Below, piece by piece: positions 57,349 to 64,000 of a DNA stretch of 64,000 bases. The notes below the pieces were generated by a model. The model was not told the origin of the DNA and ran no database searches. It saw only the letters and a list, made by a program, of their open reading frames with translations. Origin of the DNA: Asterias rubens (taxonomy: Eukaryota; Echinodermata; Asteroidea; Forcipulatida; Asteriidae). The stretch spans positions 21,083,047-21,147,046 of the forward strand of contig NC_047066.1 of NCBI RefSeq assembly GCF_902459465.1. Reading direction: 5' to 3'. The translations under genes were made by a program, and so were the position numbers. Position 1 is the stretch's first letter. Each line of letters starts with the position of its first letter.

Positions 57349-60300
57349 GTAAACTATTACAAACAGCATTCTTGCTCCTCTCTGTTTTCTTTACTAACTC
57401 TCTATCTTAGATGGACATTGACGGAACTAGGCTTCGGATGGGGGAAGGGTGGGAAATTTATTGGAAAGTTGGAATCTATGGAAATTAAATTAAGGCTAAT
57501 GCTCAATGTTGGCTTGTTATGCTTGAGAAAAAAATGGAGGAGGTGATCTGTTGAGTCATCCTGTGTCCAAAAGTAGGGGGTTATTAAGCGCTTAGTATAT
57601 ACTCCTATGATTCAAGACCATGCAGTTAGCCTTCTATACTAGACATAGCTCGAAGTGGACCACACCATCTGCTATACCTACAATAAGTATCCAAAATGAA
57701 TGCATACCTTTTTTAAGTCGATTGTTATGTTTGTTTTGACATCAATTTAGTGTTGTAAACAAACCTCTTTAAGTGTAGTTGATTGTGCATGCAAAGTGGC
57801 ACCGTAACAATGGCATGAACCTCCGCGAATCCTATAATTGAGTGATGCAGGGCTGTTTTCCTCAAGTTTCTCCTCCCGTGACGTTAATTAATTTCGCAAA
57901 GGGTTTGATTAATTGGTGCAATCTCATAGCTATGCCTTAATGGCAACCTGTAGCAGGTAAATGGTTTTGTTTGATAGTTATATTGACGGGTGCCTGTATC
58001 AATATTTCGCCCATCTCCATCACACCACCCAGCCAGTCTTGTCTATTTTTTTAATAAGTACAATTCATTCCCCCTTACAATCATGGAGATATAGCTCCAA
58101 GGTACGATGTATGAACATACTGGGATATCCTTATAGGAGTTGGTAATCCAACTGAAATAACCCAAGCTAAAGTCCACCTTTCCAATCCTTAGACCTTGGG
58201 GCGAGGTCGACACTTGGCGGGTAGGACTTATTCCATTGAGATGTCTTATTATTGACACAGAATGAAAATCGGTAATCACATCAGGGAGAAGTGAGACCTG
58301 TCGCTATCAAAACCCTACAGCACGTCAATCACACCGAAGACTAAACCTATTAAAAAACACAACAGGATTTCATGCCGATTAGGCTGTGATAATATCTGAA
58401 AACGCGAATAACTGTAGGCATACAGCGTTCTTGTAAAACAACGTCACATACATAGTTTTTAAAGGAACAAACGAAATACAAAAAACATGATAATCATGAG
58501 CAACAAAAGTTAATTGGGACGTATACACAAGTAAGTCGTAACATAAATAACCCGACCCAATTTAAAAGGGCACACCGGCTGAATTGGGCTATTTGGGCTA
58601 CAAAATAGACTAAGATATAACTTCAAATGTCTTCCAGGAATGCAGAAGAGCACAAAAAGACATGCAAACCTCATCTTGTGCAGAGTATTTTTTTGACTTA
58701 TGGTGAAGCTATAGTCTTTGATGAGGAGTTGCAATGAGTTTGCGTCCGGAAACCTTCTTGGACGGGAGATGATCTGACCCGAATCGTACCCAGTGTCAGA
58801 AACTTGAGCTTCAAAGGGATATTCACACTGTAGTTAGATATAATTTCTCGTAAATCATGAATTAATAATTAACTAACCATTACTGTTATGCATTATTTTT
58901 CGTTTCGCACATCACACTCACATCACACAAATGCGTAAATTGAAGTTTCGTTTCCTTGATCGATTATGCTTCTTTAACATAACGAGAAATTAATCAAACT
59001 TTTATGTTTGTTTGGAAGCAATTTTACATGAATAATGTAATAACATGAAACTTCACAATCAGTTGTTTTGATAATGGCTCCTATAATACAAGTGTGATTT
59101 CGAGTGGGGTCTTTACTGAACAACGACCATGCAGAGATACTCTGTTGATGATTAAGACATGAGCCTTCTTTATTAAAACTACAATGTTTGATTAAGCGCG
59201 AGACGTCTGCGATACTTGATGAGGTTCACCGACAAAAAACCCATAACTAAACAAGTTCGAAAGAGGGCGCTGTGCCAAGTATAATTTGTAAACATGTGAG
59301 CTTTCATCATCAGAGAAAAAGTAGGCTACCTACTTCTCTCTGCTTATGGGTGTCTCAAACCATCTCGAACACATCTATTGTACCTATTCTGAGGGGAGGC
59401 CACTACAGCTAAACCGGAAACCTCAGTCAATGCACATGGAGGGGTATTTTGGTCCAGACAGCGAGGCAGGAAGTTGCAAGATGAGTAGGGCCGGGTGAAT
59501 CACCCTGACGCACCGGGGAGCTTCGGAAGGGGGCATTCTCAATAAACCAAGGACCCACAAGAAGAATGCTTCAAATTGCGTTTTCTTAATGTCATATTGA
59601 ACTGGAAGGTACTCTTTTTAAGGGATCAAAACGCGGTTAAGTTGAACTTGACAAAGTTTGCTGTAGTTTACTCTGATGTAGGTTTAAAATAGGGGCGCTT
59701 CTAACCTTTTAGAGCAAAACAATTACACTAACAGAGATTCCGAACAAAGTTATACAAAATATGGTTGCATGCTGTTGTATCATGCGTGTGTCTAATAGAG
59801 AGAGAGAGTTAAAGACACGGGACTGTTTCTTGTAGAAACATCAGACCGGAATTTCACTATACGGATATCTGACCCCATAGTCTATGGGTTCTCTTATAAT
59901 CTCCAGATGATTTGCAAATAAAAAATGTCAGCAAATTTTGAATCAGTGCCTGTCGGGTAAATCATGATGATCGTATTGGAGCAATTAATACGAACATGGA
60001 AGGCCTATTAAAATACCACTTTAATTGCAAGTTGTAAACTATAGACTGGTTCTAGATATTTATAGTCGTCAAATAAATACATCAATATAATTTTACTGGG
60101 TTTTTTTTCAATCCATGGCGAACTGAATCGATCTTTTTAATTTGTATTTATATTTTAAAGAGATTGATTTTCCTTGGTAGGTGTCTACATTGTAATGATA
60201 AAGGTTAACAATAATTGAGTCGCTACCCCATGCAGTGTTTTCATATTGCCAGGTTTCCTTGTTTTCCTATTGTGAAATGAAACACAAAACCAATGAGCTC

Positions 60301-63300
60301 AATGAATAAATTGTCGAGTAAATATCACCATGAGCAATTAGACTTCACCCAAGTTGCAACCTTGACATTCCGTGGGAAACCACCGAACCACAATTATTTC
60401 GATCGCACCAGTGAATACCTAATGAATAAACACTTGCTGTATGCCGTATTCCACCAAGCGGAAGCCACGTCTAGAAAAACCTACGTGGTTAATGTAGGTG
60501 TTTGGGCTATTGCCATATCAGGTAACTGATGAAATGATATAGAGTGACTGTCACTTTCATGTGTGATCACATCTACTAGAAATTAGGATATCGACTGTGT
60601 GAGAATGTTAATGAGGGGTTAATAGAGTACGAGAGTCGCGAGCCAGTTGACGTTCGAGAAAGGCTTGGTCGTGTGTCCTGCCACAGTTCAGGTTGCTGGC
60701 ATTCACGCAGTACCTTATTCACCGGCCGTCAAACAAGGAACAAAGTTGATTTGCGGTGCCGAGAGCTATTGAACTTGAAACATGGACACGATCGTTTAAT
60801 GCGTTGTCGGATTTATCAAGCCGAATATGAACTACGGAGTCTGACATCATTAGGCCTATGTATTGACGAATGGCTCAAAGCACGCTGGCTTATCATCGTG
60901 TCCCAGTTCTTGTACAATAATTTCTACTGCTGACAGAGTCGAAACAAATGAACAGTGGAGAAACCAAAGAGCTGTATCTGGAAGGATATTTGATACAAAC
61001 ATTAATTGGAACTGAGGAAAAACGAAATTGAAAGATTGGTGAAAGAGAAAGCTGTATTTTCCAGAGCTGCACTGGAAGTAAGGTGCACGTGTTTTTTTCA
61101 AATACACTGTTGCCGTTAAATGAACGCTGTATGTACATGGCCACTCCTTTAATATTGGTAACAACATTGACGGTCTATACGCAGAATCGTACTCTACAGA
61201 CAACATCAGTAAGCATCAATCACAATTAAGGTATCACCCACACGTGTCAGGGAGACAGAAATCTGAACTTGGAATGCTGACAACATCAAAGTTAAGACGG
61301 ATGTTCAGAATGTGCTATAGGATACGAGGTTGAGTTATCTAACGTCATCATCATCATTGCATAGCTGTTTATCATCTGAATGTTGTTTTCGTGGTGTATG
61401 TGAAGAACAGACTGTGTTTTCTGATCTGGAGAAAGTGATACTAATTCAGGATAGTGTTCGTCTTTTCTTGGCACGGAGTCTTTGATCGTCTTTTCTTGAA
61501 AGATGCCGAAGTCTCAAGTGGGTAGCAATGAGGTTAGCATGCGTGCATATTTTAATTTTTGTTTAATTTCTACCGATTTTTTGTATTGTCTGCGTATTGT
61601 TTTGGAATCGTGATGGGTAGATTAATGCAGTGAATCAACAGTGTTCAGTTGAGCAAGACATTGGCTAAAATGAGTTTCCTCGCTGTACACAGTCAACGGA
61701 GAGTCTGTGAAAACAACTACACATGATGGCTTTGTATTTTGTGCACTCGTGTATGTTTAACATTCCATGTAAACAATCAAATCAATAATAACTGACCTTG
61801 AGTACCGGGGTTTTATTTTATTATTTAAATCATAAAATATACATGGAGGTAGAGGTAGTAGAATTCTACCTCCATTAACTGACATTGTGTAGAACGAGTG
61901 TAACATCACGCAGCTATGTTGTACAAGAGAAAAACTGCATGAGTATGAACAAGTAATACCGTTGAAGCATGTTTAGATAATAGGAAACCTTATGGGATTT
62001 GCATGAGATATGGTTTTGGGTTTTGGTTTTGGCAAGGATATGGTTTTTATCTAAACCGAAAGCGTGGAATTAAGAGTTTCATGCCCAGAAAGTATTCGAC
62101 ATGTATTGTAATGTTGCACTCAACACACTGTGCACTCATTGAGTACAACTTGAACCACTTAAAACAATGGCTTACCACACTTAATTCATTTGCTAATAGT
62201 TTATTTTGTGTTAAAACAAATACTTCACTAGGCAGATATCATGTCTATAATCGGTTTGCTATCTCGAAAACAAGCTCGTTAAAATTGTAGGCTACTTGTT
62301 TGTTACTGCCTATTTATAGCTCTATGGTTACTGGTAGGTCACTAATTACGCAACTGAGTTCATATCATTATGGATTGCGCCGTGTGTAATATTGACTAAA
62401 GGGAAGTACTCGGGTCAGCCAGTGTAATTTGTGGTCATGTCATGTCCATTTGTTTTTAAATTAACATGCTTGTGCAGTCTTAAAAAAAATTATATAGAAA
62501 AATTAATCGAGACAGTTGTCGTTTGTACCCGGAAATACACGGGTTACAGTTTGTGGGTTAGCACAATACAAATACTACTCTTGCATACAAAGCTATGGTC
62601 ATTGTAGGGCAACTTATATATTTCCGTCACACAGATGAATGGGTATTCCCATGACAACTGACTTAATCACGACAATTGATGTTTTGTTATAGTAAAATAT
62701 CCCAGCCCGTAATAGGGAGTGTTTGCTTTGGAATGTGTGGTTTGTGTATGAATGATTCTCGTTCTTGTGGTATGCTGTTGTTGTTTCCCCTTCCAGACAT
62801 GGGAGGTGCACCACGAATTGAGTAGGGGCTTCGCTTAAAGGCATGCTGTAGGCATTTTGTCACTCATTTTCTGCATTGTTGTTATTATTGTTTTGAAGAA
62901 AAAAAAGTAGGCCTAATTCAACAAAACAGTTGTGAGATTCGGTGTGAGATTGTGTAGAAATGATTTAAGGGAGAGGGCACATTCTCTTATGGTGTGCGTG
63001 CCTACTGTTTGTATACTGTTTTTGAAAAAGGAGACATTATGCAAAACATTTGTAAGACTGGACGGGAAAGACATCTAAAGTATGTAGGCCCTAACACTGG
63101 CTCTACCATTGTACATTATACACATATACAGACAATGTCAACAATGTACAAATACCATATCACTATTAATAAATATGTATTAACAATATATTAATAACAA
63201 ATATTGATATCGAATTTAGAATTTGCGGAAAGCTATAAACATTATTTCAAATTCCTTTCCGCTATATATTGGAATGTGATAGGCTTGCCACAGAGTAAAG

Positions 63301-64000
63301 CAAAACCATAAACCAGCAATAACCCAGTGTAACGATCGAAAGCTAATGGGTATCGATGTATGACAGCGTCAGCCTTTTGGTATAATATGAGAACACAAAC
63401 AAAATACTCAGTTATTGAAAATGTTTTGTACTGAATAACTGTTTATATCCAGAGAATGAACTGTGTTAAAGTTTGAAAAAACGAAAAACACCACTGACAG
63501 TTCCTAGTATTTTAATAATTTGCATAACGGTATTTCTTTGTGGTAAACTTGATATCATAGGTATGCTTGAACAACGTATATGCATATGTATATGTTGTAT
63601 ATGTATTTACGTTTTCCCCGAATTTGTTCTGTTTCAAAGAGAAACACGCACGTCTAAAAATAGACAAATCAATGTCCTTTTGTGTCAGATTTGTGTACCC
63701 AAATAGTATATAGGAACTCATTGTAGTCTGGTAAACGGGTTGAAGGTTAACTCCATGCTGTACATCTCGTTAATCAATAGTTTGAAGGTTAATGAAGTGT
63801 GCGAGTATTTATGATGTTCAGATAATTTCCCGAATTGAGTTTTGAAGTTCAGTGGTTGAGGCTTTGTAAACGAACTGGTTATACTTTATAGGCTTATAGA
63901 ATCTTTTTAAAATCTTACTTGGCGTCAGATAATTAGTTTGCCAGTGTGTATGAAGCTGTTTGGGTTATATACATGTAAACGGAAGTAATGTGAACGAAAG
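57349..64000. other. Probable long intron or intergenic region, few features
   Basis: No recognised domain or clear exon. A CpG-richer stretch at 60620-60900 could be another promoter. A small inverted repeat ATGGAGGTAGA / TCTACCTCCAT lies near 61843-61877. A (GA)n run occurs near 59796. Confidence 0.35.
61503..61533 (+). CDS. Possible fourth first exon (weak)
   Basis: ATGCCGAAGTCTCAAGTGG begins a short reading, MPKSQVGSNE. It can end at GAG|GTTAGC (phase 0, compatible with whatever follows the 57348 exon) or at TGG|GTAGCA (phase 1). Both donors are weak. It lies downstream of a CpG-richer stretch (60630-60900). This is a speculative extra first exon only. Confidence 0.15.

Noticed and set aside
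60293..60933. Two open frames of 78 and 86 codons
   Set aside because: No recognisable domain, no flanking splice signals that join them to the 57 kb gene, and length close to chance for this composition.
61843..61877. GAGGTAGTAG in a hairpin, similar to the let-7 seed
   Set aside because: The sequence after the seed does not match let-7 and the hairpin arms are only about 11 bases, too short for a pre-miRNA.

Overview
This is a eukaryotic, gene-poor, repeat-rich window. It has spliced genes with GT-AG introns, AT-rich intergenic DNA, several non-autonomous DNA transposon families, tRNA-derived SINEs and large minisatellite arrays. A marine deuterostome is likely. An echinoderm, probably a sea star, fits best: a WSB-type SOCS gene, tRNA-headed SINEs with a GACACTTAAC-type core, TTAGGG-like tracts and many TAGGCCTA octamers. 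The species is inferred, not proven. I see no bacterial-type operons, CRISPR arrays, rRNA genes, or open reverse transcriptase or transposase frames.

The best-supported gene is a complete WD-repeat/SOCS-box gene (WSB1/WSB2 family) on the minus strand, 50664 to 38873. Its eight coding exons join in phase into 439 codons. A second candidate is a small plus-strand gene at about 3880-6144. It has a perfect CRE in its promoter region and a first coding exon carrying an Arg-Arg-Asn-Ser motif that recalls PKA inhibitors or substrates. A third is the 5' end of a plus-strand gene at 55535-57348. Three alternative first exons all end in phase 1 and can all join one shared exon; the gene runs on beyond the window. 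Weaker candidates are a phase-linked set of minus-strand exons (38234-31206) and a spliced, probably non-coding, transcript at 12.4-15.3 kb.

Layout: 0.4-1.4 kb degenerate tandem repeats; 1.8-2.6 kb two TTAA-type MITEs; 3.2-3.8 kb foldback element; 3.9-6.1 kb small gene with a hAT-like MITE in its intron; 6.2-12.3 kb AT-rich DNA with foldback elements; 12.4-15.3 kb candidate transcript with internal duplications; 15.6-19.8 kb a duplicated compound block of 171-bp and ~120-bp repeats; 20.3-24.0 kb a 33-bp minisatellite of about 113 units; 25.8-28.3 kb two tRNA-like units, telomere-like GGGTTA DNA and a TTTAAAGG-rich array; 28.9-38.6 kb mixed elements and orphan exons; 38.9-50.7 kb WSB gene with element-filled introns; 52.8-54.0 kb a 26-bp minisatellite; 55.5-57.3 kb multi-promoter gene start; 57.4-64 kb mostly featureless intron or intergenic DNA.

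The most informative structure is a SINE at 45.5-46.2 kb split by a TTAA MITE, where both copies of the target site and the reconstructed empty site can be read. The long open frames inside the minisatellites are by-products of repeat units divisible by three and are not annotated as proteins.
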